64,000 nucleotides of DNA from Nonomuraea africana. GTDB lineage: Bacteria; Actinomycetota; Actinomycetes; Streptosporangiales; Streptosporangiaceae. Both the position numbers and the translations under genes were made by a program. The stretch is from NCBI RefSeq assembly GCF_014873535.1, contig NZ_JADBEF010000001.1, positions 2,852,001 through 2,916,000 of the forward strand, in the 5' to 3' direction. The notes beneath the pieces are model-generated. The model did not search any database, was not told the origin of the DNA, and was given only the letters and a program-made list of their open reading frames with translations. Shown here piece by piece: positions 8,641 to 16,860 of this stretch. Every line of letters begins with the position of its first letter. The stretch's first letter is position 1.

Positions 8641-10197
8641 CTACTGGGTCAGCTCGGCCGCGTCGGCCGTCCCGGCCTGCCCACCGCCGAACACCTCCTC
8701 GACGAGCCTCTGCGTCGCCTTCTGGAACGCCTCTCCCATGGACAGTGCGGCATCGTCGACATAGTTCAGCGAGGCGGTCAGGGTCTTGCTGCCGTCGGGC
8801 GTGCTGTACATCAGCCCCGCGTGGCCCGTGATGCCGCCGTTGTGGGTGATGACGGTGCCGCCGCCCGGCGCGTCCTGCACGAACACCCCCAGGCCGTAGC
8901 CGGCCTTCGGCTCCGGCGTGCACATCTCGGCCAGCAGCTCGGCCGGCAGGAGCTTGCCGCCCACCAGCGCGGAGATGAACGTGTGCAGGTCCTGGGTGGT
9001 TGAGATCATGTCGCCGCCGGTGGAGATCCAGGACGGGTTCTGGCGGGTGACGTCGACCACCTTCTCCTGGCCATCCTCCTCATACCGGTAGTAGGCGTGG
9101 GCGTGCGGCTCGGGAACGTCCGTCGAGGTGTCCGGCGCCACGGTGCCCGACAGGGCGAGCGGCCCCAGGACCAGCCGCTGCATCTCCTCGCCGAGCGAGC
9201 GGCCGGTGACCTTCTCGACCAGCAGCCTGGCCAGCACGTAGTTGGTGTTGGAATAGCTCCAGTCCGTCCCCGGCTCGAACCGCGCCGGCTTGGACAGCGC
9301 CAGCCGGACCAGCTCCTCCGGCCGGTAGGTCTTGAACCGGTCCTCCACCCACTCCCGGCCCTGATAGACGATCCCCGGCACGTACTCGGGGTAGTAATCG
9401 CCGGTGAAGTTGAACACCCCGCTGGTGTGCTGCAGCAGCATCCGCACCGTGATCCGCCGGTCCAGCCCGAACTCGGGCAGGTAGTCATCCACCGGCGTGT
9501 CCAGCCCGATCTTGCCCTCGGCCACCAGCTGCAGCACCACGGTCGCGGTGAAGGTCTTGGTGTTGCTGCCGATCCGGAAGTGCCCGTTCGCCGGCGGCTT
9601 GGCGCTCTGGCCCAGCTCGCGCACCCCGGCGCTGCCGACCCACTCGCCTCGCTCATCGTGCACGCGCAGCGTCACCCCGACGAAACCGGAATCGACCATC
9701 TCCTGGATGAGCTTCTGCAACTCCGGGCGATCCTGCCCGGCAGCGGCTGGCGGCACGGCCACACTGCTGTCCGGGGTGGCCACCCCCGGCGTGGCCGAAG
9801 CGACGTCGAGGGCCTCGGTGATCTTGCGGGCCATCTCCGCCATGGTGGGGCTGACCTCGCCCTTCTGGGGCCGGGTGGCTGCCTCGACGGCGACCAGGAC
9901 GGTGCGGCGGAAGTTGTCGGCCTCTGCCGGAGCCTGCTCCTTGAGCAGGCTCATGGCCGCGGTCAAGGCCGGCAGCACCTGATCGGCAAGTGCGGCGGTG
10001 GACTTGCCGTTCAGGCCCTTGGGCGCCTTGGCGAGCACGTGCCCAACCAGGCCGGTCGCGGAGGTCAGAGCGATGGAGCCTTCGGCGGCGGCCTTATGGG
10101 CCGAGCCGGCGGCACCAGCGGCGGACATCAGCGAGACGGCGCCCCACGCGGCGGTGCGCAGGGTGAGCTTGTCCTGCTCCTTAAGGGTGACGGACAT
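8641..10197 (-). CDS. Serine hydrolase fused to an N-terminal cytoplasmic-type domain
   Basis: A 518-residue protein. Residues 150-518 are a beta-lactamase-like serine hydrolase closely matching the 6997-8316 product, with S211-N-T-K214, Y315-S-N317 and H452-N-G454. Residues 1-132 (SVTLKEQDKLTLRTAAWGAV at the start) resemble a free-standing small actinobacterial protein of unknown function. The linker ATPGVATPDSSVA aligns with the signal-peptide C-region ATPGMAAADSRAV of the paralogue, but the hydrophobic export core is missing. The product should therefore be cytoplasmic unless exported some other way. The sequence is open throughout with no frameshift. Confidence 0.85.
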   Translation of the reverse strand: MSVTLKEQDKLTLRTAAWGAVSLMSAAGAAGSAHKAAAEGSIALTSATGLVGHVLAKAPKGLNGKSTAALADQVLPALTAAMSLLKEQAPAEADNFRRTVLVAVEAATRPQKGEVSPTMAEMARKITEALDVASATPGVATPDSSVAVPPAAAGQDRPELQKLIQEMVDSGFVGVTLRVHDERGEWVGSAGVRELGQSAKPPANGHFRIGSNTKTFTATVVLQLVAEGKIGLDTPVDDYLPEFGLDRRITVRMLLQHTSGVFNFTGDYYPEYVPGIVYQGREWVEDRFKTYRPEELVRLALSKPARFEPGTDWSYSNTNYVLARLLVEKVTGRSLGEEMQRLVLGPLALSGTVAPDTSTDVPEPHAHAYYRYEEDGQEKVVDVTRQNPSWISTGGDMISTTQDLHTFISALVGGKLLPAELLAEMCTPEPKAGYGLGVFVQDAPGGGTVITHNGGITGHAGLMYSTPDGSKTLTASLNYVDDAALSMGEAFQKATQRLVEEVFGGGQAGTADAAELTQ

Positions 10198-10938
10198 GAT
10201 CGCATGCTCCTTTAAACCAATGAGAAAAATTCACTTCAACGGACCGATGGTGAAATGCGGTCCTGTGGTGCCCGGCCCGGGGTAGCTGAATTGCTCAGGT
10301 CGGATCGCCCGAGAAGATCGCACCCAGCCTTGGAGCCGCAGTCGCTGAACCGTTCATGGCATCCACGATCGCCGACCGCTCTGATACCGGGCCGTTGCCG
10401 TCCTGACGCGGCCGCTGACACGACACCGCACGGTCGACGGCGAGCGCGAGGGTTGATCAGCTGGGTCGAGGACGTCCGTGAGGGGGTTCAGTGGCGGGCT
10501 GGAGGAGTGGCAGGAGTGGTTGCCGCTGCTCGGGCTGGAGTCGGTCCCGCATCGCGACGAGGGGCGAGGACAGGGCATGCATGGCTCGATTGGCGCGATC
10601 TCCCTCGCCGCACCCCGGCGAAACGTTGAAAGGGGACGCTTCAGAAGCTGGCGGGAGGCGCTGACGGGCCGGTGCTCGTCCGTTGACAGCGGTCCCGGCG
10701 CCTGTCAGGTCAGATCCGGGGGGCCGAGGAGTGGCGGCAGGCCTATACCGCGAAGCGCACCGCGCACGGCTAGCACAGCGCAGCGATACACCACGAGTTT
10801 CACCGGTTGTGACGGCCGTCGGAACCGGTCACCTCTCCGACATTTCGCTCAGGCCGCCTCTCGCGAAAGTCCCCTCAGAACCGGGGGCGGGAGCGGTGAA
10901 GGTCTCGGTCCAGCCGCTGACCCTGGCGTTCCGGAGCG
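10198..10938. other. 741-bp stretch without a recognised gene
   Basis: Short open frames exist on both strands, but none has a convincing ribosome site plus recognisable protein. The first 40 bp contain the AT-rich leader of the fused serine hydrolase. I see no clear repeat or RNA element. Confidence 0.5.
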
Positions 10939-11532
10939 TCAGCGGGGAGTGGCCGCCGTCGGGGTGAAGGGAGCGCCGTGGCCGGGGACGATGACGTCGG
11001 CGACGGCCAGCACGCGCCCCCTGCTGGTCCGCAGGACCTGGCGGTCGATGGTGACCGGGTCGTCGGCGGGGCCGTCGGCCCGCCACCACAGGTCGCCGGC
11101 GAAGGCCACCACGCCCTCTGAGGTGCCGGCCAGCAGGGTGATGTCCTCGGCGCTGTGGCCGGGGGTGGCGATCAGCCTGATCGACGGGGAGAACTCGTAC
11201 CCCTCGGCGTCCCTGCTCGTCCAGTCCTGGCCCCGGTAGATCGCCTTGTGGTCGTGGATCCGCGCCTGGCCGAACAGGCCGACGTTGAGGATGTTGTCCG
11301 GGTGGTGGTGGCTGAGTACCACGTCGGTGATGTCGTCCGTCTTGAGGCCGAGGTCGGCGAGCGCGTCGAGGATCACTGACTGGCTCGCGACCATGCCGGG
11401 GTCCACCACGATTCTGTGGTCGCCCTCGGTGACGTAGGAGACGGTCGCGGCCACGCCGGGTCCGGTGGACGTCGTGTAGCCGGTGGCGAGGATATGGAAG
11501 GCGGCCGAACGGCCGCTGGGTGCGTCGGTCAT
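10939..11532 (-). CDS. MBL-fold metallo-hydrolase (MBLAC1-like)
   Basis: A 197-residue metallo-beta-lactamase-fold protein counted from ATG 11532. The zinc motif is SHHHPDN at residues 74-80, followed by TPGHS, AFAGD and a final VPGHG, the usual metal ligands in order. The overall layout resembles MBLAC1-like hydrolases, which differ from the THxHxDH type by the HHHPD variant. The reading frame continues upstream without a stop into a Tn3 transposase N-terminal relic (to 11901), so a 320-residue fusion could be made. I favour the internal start because homology begins there. Substrate unknown. Confidence 0.75.
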   Translation of the reverse strand: MTDAPSGRSAAFHILATGYTTSTGPGVAATVSYVTEGDHRIVVDPGMVASQSVILDALADLGLKTDDITDVVLSHHHPDNILNVGLFGQARIHDHKAIYRGQDWTSRDAEGYEFSPSIRLIATPGHSAEDITLLAGTSEGVVAFAGDLWWRADGPADDPVTIDRQVLRTSRGRVLAVADVIVPGHGAPFTPTAATPR

Positions 11533-11599
11533 GGCAAGCAGTCTGGCGATGGCACGCACCTGGAAACAGTGGCCGGAACACCCATTATCGTGGGTTTCG

Positions 11600-11874
11600 T
11601 GCCAAAGTCTCGCTCGGTCGCCGCCTATGCACAGCCGCTCCGCGACCCTGGGCCACAGCCGCCGGCGGCGCCGAGGCCACATCGTCGGGCACGAACCGAG
11701 CCCCGGCAGCGTACAGAGCTGGACCAGCATGCCCAGCTGGTCCACTGAGCGCCGCCCACGACCTGGATCGACGAACGCCACATCAGCCGACGTCGGCGTG
11801 AAGTACCGGATCAACTCATCTGCGCTGATCTCCTGGAACGAGCGCAGCTGCTCCAACTGCTCCTCGGAGAACAT
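11600..11874 (-). pseudogene. Tn3-family transposase, N-terminal remnant
   Basis: From ATG 11874 the product reads MFSEEQLEQLRSFQEISADE, then YFTPTSADVAFVDPGRGRRS and VQLCTLPGLG, the DUF4158-type N-terminus of Tn3 transposases. Near 11690 the transposase frame is lost, though the related block VPDDVASAPPAAVA can be read in another frame. The damaged frame nevertheless runs on into the MBL-fold gene with no stop. It is a second N-terminal copy besides that at 6485, on the opposite strand. Confidence 0.85.
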
Positions 11875-12199
11875 CTTCTCTGACAACGCACCACCCCACA
11901 TGCCGTACCGGACGAAACCGGAACGAACGTAGCGGCAGTGATCATCAACCCGCCACAGGCGGTCTAGCGCCTCCGTTACCGCAGGTCAGAGGCGACTTCT
12001 TTGGAAAATTCTTCATTGCTACCGGGACCCCGGCTTGACTGGCCGATTGGTTGCTGCTCAAGCCCCGTGACGCCGTCGGTCGAGCCGGTGCGCACGATCT
12101 GTTCGACGTGCTCGCGGACCCACCCCGACGCGCTCGGTTCGTAATCACCGGTCAACGCCATGCCCTGATCAACGTGCCCGGCCCGTCGCGATCCCACGA

Positions 12200-12664
12200 C
12201 TAGACCGTGCCGGCGCCCATGTGGGTGGCAGGGCGCCTGGTATCCACGTTGCCGGTCAAGGTCTTGAGGATACCGGGAAGTGCCGCCACCGTTTCGGCGG
12301 GCAGGCCGGTCACGGTCTCCTCCGCCAGGGCGCACCATAGCTGCTTGACCTGGTCGGCGAGCGCCTGGCCGCCGTCGGTGAGTTCGACGATGCTGGCGCG
12401 CTTGTCCGAGGGGGCGGATTTGCGGCGGATGTGGCCGGCGGCTTCGAGCTTGCGGGTCATGAGCGTCACGCTGGGCGGCTCGCAGCCGAGCGCCTCGCTG
12501 AGCTGGGCCTGGATCATCGGGCCGGTCCGGGCGAGTTCGAGCAGGAGCGCTTCCTGTCCGGGGTGCAGGCCGAGCGGGGCCAGCAGCGCGGCGGCCCTGG
12601 CCCGGTGGCGCAGGCTCAGCAGGCGGATGGCCTGGTTGAGGGCGTCGGCTTGCTCGAAGTCCAT
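12200..12664 (-). CDS. MarR family regulator
   Basis: A 154-residue winged-helix protein: helices leading to LSEALGCEPPSVTLMTRKLE (recognition region, residues about 55-75), then the wing with RRKSAPSDKRASIVELTDGG, the MarR D-x-R signature. It is divergent from the WrbA / MFS operon across 79 bp containing a perfect 41-bp interrupted palindrome. It probably represses that operon and responds to a phenolic or quinone ligand (inference from family and context). The start ATG at 12664 has AAGGAG upstream. Confidence 0.9.
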   Translation of the reverse strand: MDFEQADALNQAIRLLSLRHRARAAALLAPLGLHPGQEALLLELARTGPMIQAQLSEALGCEPPSVTLMTRKLEAAGHIRRKSAPSDKRASIVELTDGGQALADQVKQLWCALAEETVTGLPAETVAALPGILKTLTGNVDTRRPATHMGAGTV

Positions 12665-12673
12665 GGGCTCTCC

Positions 12674-12701
12674 TTGACTGGATTAGTTATGTGCATAATA
12701 T
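12674..12701 (+). promoter_or_regulatory. Promoter of the WrbA/MFS operon
   Basis: TTGACT (12674-12679), then a 16-bp spacer and TAATAT (12696-12701), followed by the WrbA start at 12744. The left arm of the MarR palindrome begins immediately after the -35 element. Confidence 0.6.
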
Positions 12702-12720
12702 TTATCCGCGTAACTAATCC
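12680..12720. promoter_or_regulatory. MarR operator, 10-bp perfect inverted repeat
   Basis: GGATTAGTTA (12680-12689) and TAACTAATCC (12711-12720) are exact inverted repeats separated by 21 AT-rich bases that contain the -10 element. Binding here would block both divergent genes. Confidence 0.75.
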
Positions 12721-12743
12721 TACATGACATCGAGGGAGCCGAC

Positions 12744-13424
12744 ATGACCGTGAAGGTCGCCGTCATCTACTACAGCGCGACAGGTACTGTGCACGCACTC
12801 GCGCAGGCCGTCGCCGAGGGCGCCGCCTCGGCCGGGGCCGGGGTGCGGCTGCGGCGGGTCGCCGAGTTGGCACCCGACAGCGCGATCGCCCAGAACCCGC
12901 AGTGGCGGCGGCACGCCGACGCCACCACGTCGATCGCCCAGGCTTCGGTTGAGGACCTGGCGTGGGCCGACGCGTTCGCGTTCGGGACGCCGACCCGGTT
13001 CGGCGCGCCGGCCGCGCAGCTCAAGCAGTTCATCGACCAGGCCGGCGGGCTGTGGCGGGAAGGGAAACTGGCCGACAAGCCGGTGACGGCCTTCACCTCG
13101 GCGTTCAACCGGCACGGCGGCAGCGAGGCCACGATCTTGTCGCTGGGCAATGTCTTCTACCACTGGGGGGCGCTGATCGTCCCGCCCGGATTCACCGATC
13201 CGGTCGTGTACGCCGCAGGCGGCAACCCTTACGGCACGTCGTTTGTGACCGGCCCGACCAGAGACGGCCCAGACGCCGCGGCGCTGGAAGCGGCCAGGTA
13301 CCAGGGACGGCGGCTGGCCCAGATCACGATCCGGCTGCTGGGCCGCGGCCGCGTGACCGACGCCGCCGCGGGCGACGGGAACCCCCGCGCAACCATGGCC
13401 GGAACAACCTCCCACACCGCATGA
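12744..13424 (+). CDS. wrbA: WrbA-type NAD(P)H:quinone oxidoreductase
   Basis: A 226-residue flavodoxin-fold protein. The FMN phosphate loop is YYSATGTVHALA (residues 9-20), with further WrbA signatures GTPTRFGAPAAQLKQFID, TSAFNRHGG, and GNPYGTSFVTGP near residue 165. These enzymes perform two-electron reduction of quinones, limiting redox cycling. It is first in an operon with the MFS pump 25 bp downstream, under the divergent MarR repressor. The combination suggests a quinone or phenolic resistance module. The 25-residue C-terminal tail is longer than usual. Confidence 0.9.
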   Translation: MTVKVAVIYYSATGTVHALAQAVAEGAASAGAGVRLRRVAELAPDSAIAQNPQWRRHADATTSIAQASVEDLAWADAFAFGTPTRFGAPAAQLKQFIDQAGGLWREGKLADKPVTAFTSAFNRHGGSEATILSLGNVFYHWGALIVPPGFTDPVVYAAGGNPYGTSFVTGPTRDGPDAAALEAARYQGRRLAQITIRLLGRGRVTDAAAGDGNPRATMAGTTSHTA

Positions 13425-13449
13425 GCGGCGGATTAGCAAGGAGGAAGTC

Positions 13450-15330
13450 ATGACAAGCACCAGCACCGCATCTCAGCGGGCCAGGCCGCACGCCGGCCCC
13501 GCCTGGTTGGTCCTGTCGCTGGCGTGTGCCTGCCAGTTCATGGTGATCCTGGACGCGTCCATCGTTAACGTCGCCCTGCCCTCGGTCCGCGAGGACCTCG
13601 GCTTTACACCGACCGGCCTGGCCTGGGTGGTGAACGGCTACCTGCTTACCTTCGCCGGCTTCATGCTGCTGGGTGGCCGTGCCGCTGACCTGTTCGGCCC
13701 GCGCCGGATGCTGGCCGCCGGGCTGTTGTTGTTCTCCGCCTCGAGTCTGGTCGGCGGCTTGGCAACCGCTCCGGAGGTCCTGGTGGCGGCCCGCGTCGTG
13801 CAGGGCATCGGAGCCGCCATGATGGCCCCGGCGACGCTGACCGTGATCAACACCTCCTTCACCGAGCCGAACGCGCGGGCCAAGGCGTTCGGCGCATGGT
13901 CTGCCGCGGGCGGTGTGGGCGGGATGGCCGGCGCGGTCGCGGGCGGTTCCATCACAACCGGCCTATCGTGGCGGTGGGTCTTTCTCATCAACGTGCCGAT
14001 CGGCGCGGCGCTGATCGTAGTGGCCATGATGTCGCTGGCCGCCACGCGAACCGGCCGGCGGGAATCGCTCGACCTCACTGGCGCGGTCACGGGGACGGCG
14101 GGGCTGGCCGCGCTGATCTACGGGGTCATGCAGAGCGCCGATCATGGCTGGACGTCCGGGCTGGTCGTCGGGCCAGTAGTGGCGGGCCTGCTCCTGCTCG
14201 TCGTCTTCACCGTGGTGGAGGCGCGTTTCGCCAGCCAACCGATGATGCCCCTGCGGCTGTTCAAGATCCGGGGGGTGGTCGTCGGCAACGGCATGCTGCT
14301 GCTGTTCGGCGGAATTGCCATCGCGATGTGGTATTTCACGTCGCTCTTCCTGCAGAACGTACTCGGCTTCAGTGCGCTTCAAGCCGGGCTCGGGCAGACA
14401 CCCGCGGCAGTGATGTTCATGGTGATCGCGCGATGGGCCGCCGCCCTGCTGCCACGAACCGGTGTGCGCCCCCTGCTGCTGGCCGGCAGCGCCTGTTTCC
14501 TGGCCGGTTTCGGCTGGCTCTCCCTGGCCCACGCCGACAGCGGCTACGTCACCAGCGTGCTCGGGCCTACGCTGCTCATCGCGGTCGGCATCGGGCTGAC
14601 CTTCCCCACCCTCATGGCCGCAGCGACCGCCGATGTTCCCGAGGGCGACGCGGGGATCATCGGCGGCCTGGCCAACACCGCCAGTCAGGTAGGCGGGTCG
14701 ATCGGCCTGGCGGTGCTCGCGACGGCCGCCAGCACCAGAGCCGCGTCGGAGGCCGATGGGAGTTCCCCGGTCGACGCCCTCGCCGTCGGCTACGACCTGG
14801 TCTTCCTCATGGCGGCTGGGCTCGGCCTGGCCATCGCGGTGGTCGGCTTGCTACTGCCGCGGCACCGGCGCGGCTTACCGCCGGAGACGCCGCGTGCTCA
14901 CTCGCCGCACTCCGGGCGCAGCGCCTGTCCACGGCGCTGCGCCCGCTTCTGGTCGGCCTCAGCCAAGCGTCATCCTCGGCCTCGCCGACGCCGTCCCGAG
15001 GAGTATTTCGCCGCCGCCCGTGCTCTGGTCATCCCCGGACGTGCTCGGACCGCCCTGACTGCGGCGGTCAGACGTAGCGCGATCCCTCCGGAACCGCCAG
15101 CAGCCCCGACAACGCCTGGCAGGCCCGCATCGGCGCGGCGCACCTGCTTGGCCACCGTGGCATACATCCGCGCGTCGACGACGGCGGGCCCGCACAGCCT
15201 GCTGCGGGCGACGATGCCCCGCGTCTGGGGCAGCAGCATCAGCCCCGCCATCGTGGGGGAGTTCGTGCCGCATAAAGGTCGCGGTCGCGAAACACGTCTG
15301 ACCATAAGCGGATTTGACGTCAAATTTTAG
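13450..15330 (+). CDS. EmrB/QacA-type MFS multidrug transporter (14 TM)
   Basis: AAGGAGG precedes the ATG. Residues about 20-475 form a DHA2-type major facilitator: motif A-like region GGRAADLFGPRRML, motif D1 ILDASIVNVALPSV, motif C region GGVGGMAGAVAGGSITTGLS, and about 14 hydrophobic segments. It should export drugs by proton antiport. After residue about 475 (LLLPRHRRG) the frame continues for some 150 Arg/Pro-rich residues with no membrane character. That tail is unlike the family and probably reflects loss of the natural stop. It follows WrbA in a MarR-controlled operon. Confidence 0.85.
   Translation: MTSTSTASQRARPHAGPAWLVLSLACACQFMVILDASIVNVALPSVREDLGFTPTGLAWVVNGYLLTFAGFMLLGGRAADLFGPRRMLAAGLLLFSASSLVGGLATAPEVLVAARVVQGIGAAMMAPATLTVINTSFTEPNARAKAFGAWSAAGGVGGMAGAVAGGSITTGLSWRWVFLINVPIGAALIVVAMMSLAATRTGRRESLDLTGAVTGTAGLAALIYGVMQSADHGWTSGLVVGPVVAGLLLLVVFTVVEARFASQPMMPLRLFKIRGVVVGNGMLLLFGGIAIAMWYFTSLFLQNVLGFSALQAGLGQTPAAVMFMVIARWAAALLPRTGVRPLLLAGSACFLAGFGWLSLAHADSGYVTSVLGPTLLIAVGIGLTFPTLMAAATADVPEGDAGIIGGLANTASQVGGSIGLAVLATAASTRAASEADGSSPVDALAVGYDLVFLMAAGLGLAIAVVGLLLPRHRRGLPPETPRAHSPHSGRSACPRRCARFWSASAKRHPRPRRRRPEEYFAAARALVIPGRARTALTAAVRRSAIPPEPPAAPTTPGRPASARRTCLATVAYIRASTTAGPHSLLRATMPRVWGSSISPAIVGEFVPHKGRGRETRLTISGFDVKF
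15312..15325. promoter_or_regulatory. 14-bp perfect palindrome upstream of the subtilase
   Basis: ATTTGACGTCAAAT is a perfect palindrome lying inside the final codons of the MFS frame and 70 bp before the subtilase start. The AT-rich setting and position suggest a regulatory site for the protease. The binding protein is not known. Confidence 0.4.
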
Positions 15331-15394
15331 GTCTTGTCAGTCCTTACGGTGGATTTTACTTTCATGGTCAACGACCCACGAAGGGACACCCCCC

Positions 15395-16609
15395 ATGGTC
15401 TTACGCAAGGTGGCCTTACGCCGCTGGGCCGCGGTCATCGCCGCGGCCGCCGCCGTACTCGCGAGCTCCGCCCCCGCCCTCGCCGACCCCGAGCCCTCGG
15501 GCAAGCTGGTCACCCCAAGCGCCGAACCCCAGGACCTCGTCGCCGGCACCTACATCGTGGTCCTGAAGGACCGGCCCGAGGTGTCGAGGGCGGCCACCGA
15601 CCTGACGGCCAGGCACGGCGGCACGAAGTTCAGGGAGTACACGCACGCGCTGCGCGGCTTCGCCGTCCACGCCAGCGAACGGCAGGCCAAGCGGCTGGCC
15701 GCCGACCCCTCGGTCGAGTACGTGCAGCAGGTGGTGGTGCACCGCGCGTCCGACACCCAGCCGAACCCGCCCTCGTGGGGCCTTGACCGGATCGATCAGC
15801 GCAACCTGCCGCTGAACAGCTCCTACACCTACGGGCCCACCGGCGCGGGAGTGCGCGCCTACATCATCGACACCGGCATCAGGCCGACTCACCGCGACTT
15901 CGGCGGGCGGGCCTCCATCGGGTTCGACGCGATCGGCGACGGCCAGAACGGCAACGACTGCCACGGCCACGGCACGCACGTGGCCGGGACCACGGGCGGC
16001 TCGGCCCACGGCGTGGCCAAGGGCGTGACGTTGGTCGGCGTCCGGGTGCTCAACTGCGAGGGATCGGGCACCACCGACCAGGTCGTGGCCGGCATCGACT
16101 GGGTCACCGCGAACGCCGCCAAGCCCGCCGTCGCCAACATGAGCCTCGGCGGCAGCGCCGACGCCGTGCTGGACACCGCGGTGAAGAACTCCATCGCCTC
16201 GGGCGTCTCCTACGCCATCGCGGCCGGCAACGGCTTCTACGGGCTGTTCGCGCTGGACGCCTGCACCCAGTCCCCCGCCCGCGTCCCCGAGGCGATCACC
16301 GTCTCGATCACCAACAACACCGACACCAAGCCGTCCTGGGGCAACCGCGGAACCTGCGTGGACCTGTTCGCCCCGGGTTACAACATCACCTCGGCGTGGA
16401 AGGACTCCGACACCTCCACCAGCACCATCAGCGGCACGTCGATGTCCACCCCGCACGTCGCCGGAGCCGCCGCCCTGTACCTGCAGGGCCACCCGGCCGC
16501 CACCCCGCAGCAGGTGCGCGACGCGATCGTGAACAACGCCACGACCGGCGTCGTCAAGAGCCCCGGCAGCGGCTCGCCCAACCGCCTGCTCTACATCCCG
16601 GGGCTGTAA
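15395..16609 (+). CDS. Secreted subtilisin-like serine protease (S8, proteinase K type)
   Basis: A 404-residue pre-pro-protease. The signal peptide ends at about ALA-30, an I9 propeptide spans about 50-115 (GTYIVVLKDRP to VEYVQQ), and the S8 domain follows. The catalytic triad is D159 (IIDTGI), H192 (GHGTHVAGT) and Ser in GTSMSTPHVAG near residue 350, with oxyanion AAGN. The layout matches aqualysin / proteinase K-like extracellular proteases, without a C-terminal P domain. The ATG at 15395 follows AAGGGA. A strong hairpin terminator follows the stop. Confidence 0.95.
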   Translation: MVLRKVALRRWAAVIAAAAAVLASSAPALADPEPSGKLVTPSAEPQDLVAGTYIVVLKDRPEVSRAATDLTARHGGTKFREYTHALRGFAVHASERQAKRLAADPSVEYVQQVVVHRASDTQPNPPSWGLDRIDQRNLPLNSSYTYGPTGAGVRAYIIDTGIRPTHRDFGGRASIGFDAIGDGQNGNDCHGHGTHVAGTTGGSAHGVAKGVTLVGVRVLNCEGSGTTDQVVAGIDWVTANAAKPAVANMSLGGSADAVLDTAVKNSIASGVSYAIAAGNGFYGLFALDACTQSPARVPEAITVSITNNTDTKPSWGNRGTCVDLFAPGYNITSAWKDSDTSTSTISGTSMSTPHVAGAAALYLQGHPAATPQQVRDAIVNNATTGVVKSPGSGSPNRLLYIPGL

Positions 16610-16618
16610 CCTCTCCCC

Positions 16619-16650
16619 CCGCCCCGCGGACACCCCTGTCCGCGGGGCGG
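16619..16650 (+). terminator. Terminator of the subtilase gene
   Basis: A perfect 14-bp GC-rich stem (16619-16632 with 16637-16650) and a CCCC loop starts 10 bp after the stop. There is no U-tract, as is common in actinomycetes. Confidence 0.8.
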
Positions 16651-16860
16651 CCCCGGCTCTCATCTCGGGCCGCCGACAAGCCACCTCCGTGTCAGGGCGA
16701 TCCCGGTGACCCGCCCCTGAATCTCGCGCGTACGGCATGGCCTGCGGCTCGACAGGGCGGCGGAGTGCCGGGCACATTCTCGGGTCGGGGCCTGTCATAC
16801 CCCCTCAGCGATGGAACCCCCGTCGCACGAGAGGTGACCCAAGGAGCACGCCATGGCCGA

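Noticed and set aside
10478..11239. Long open frame (253 codons) on the plus strand between the fused hydrolase and the MBL gene
   Set aside because: It overlaps the MBL gene antisense and has no recognisable motif; high GC gives many such frames.
14970..15323. 117-codon frame on the minus strand under the MFS tail
   Set aside because: Some stretches look protein-like, but no motif, start signal or family was found; may be a shadow of the tail.
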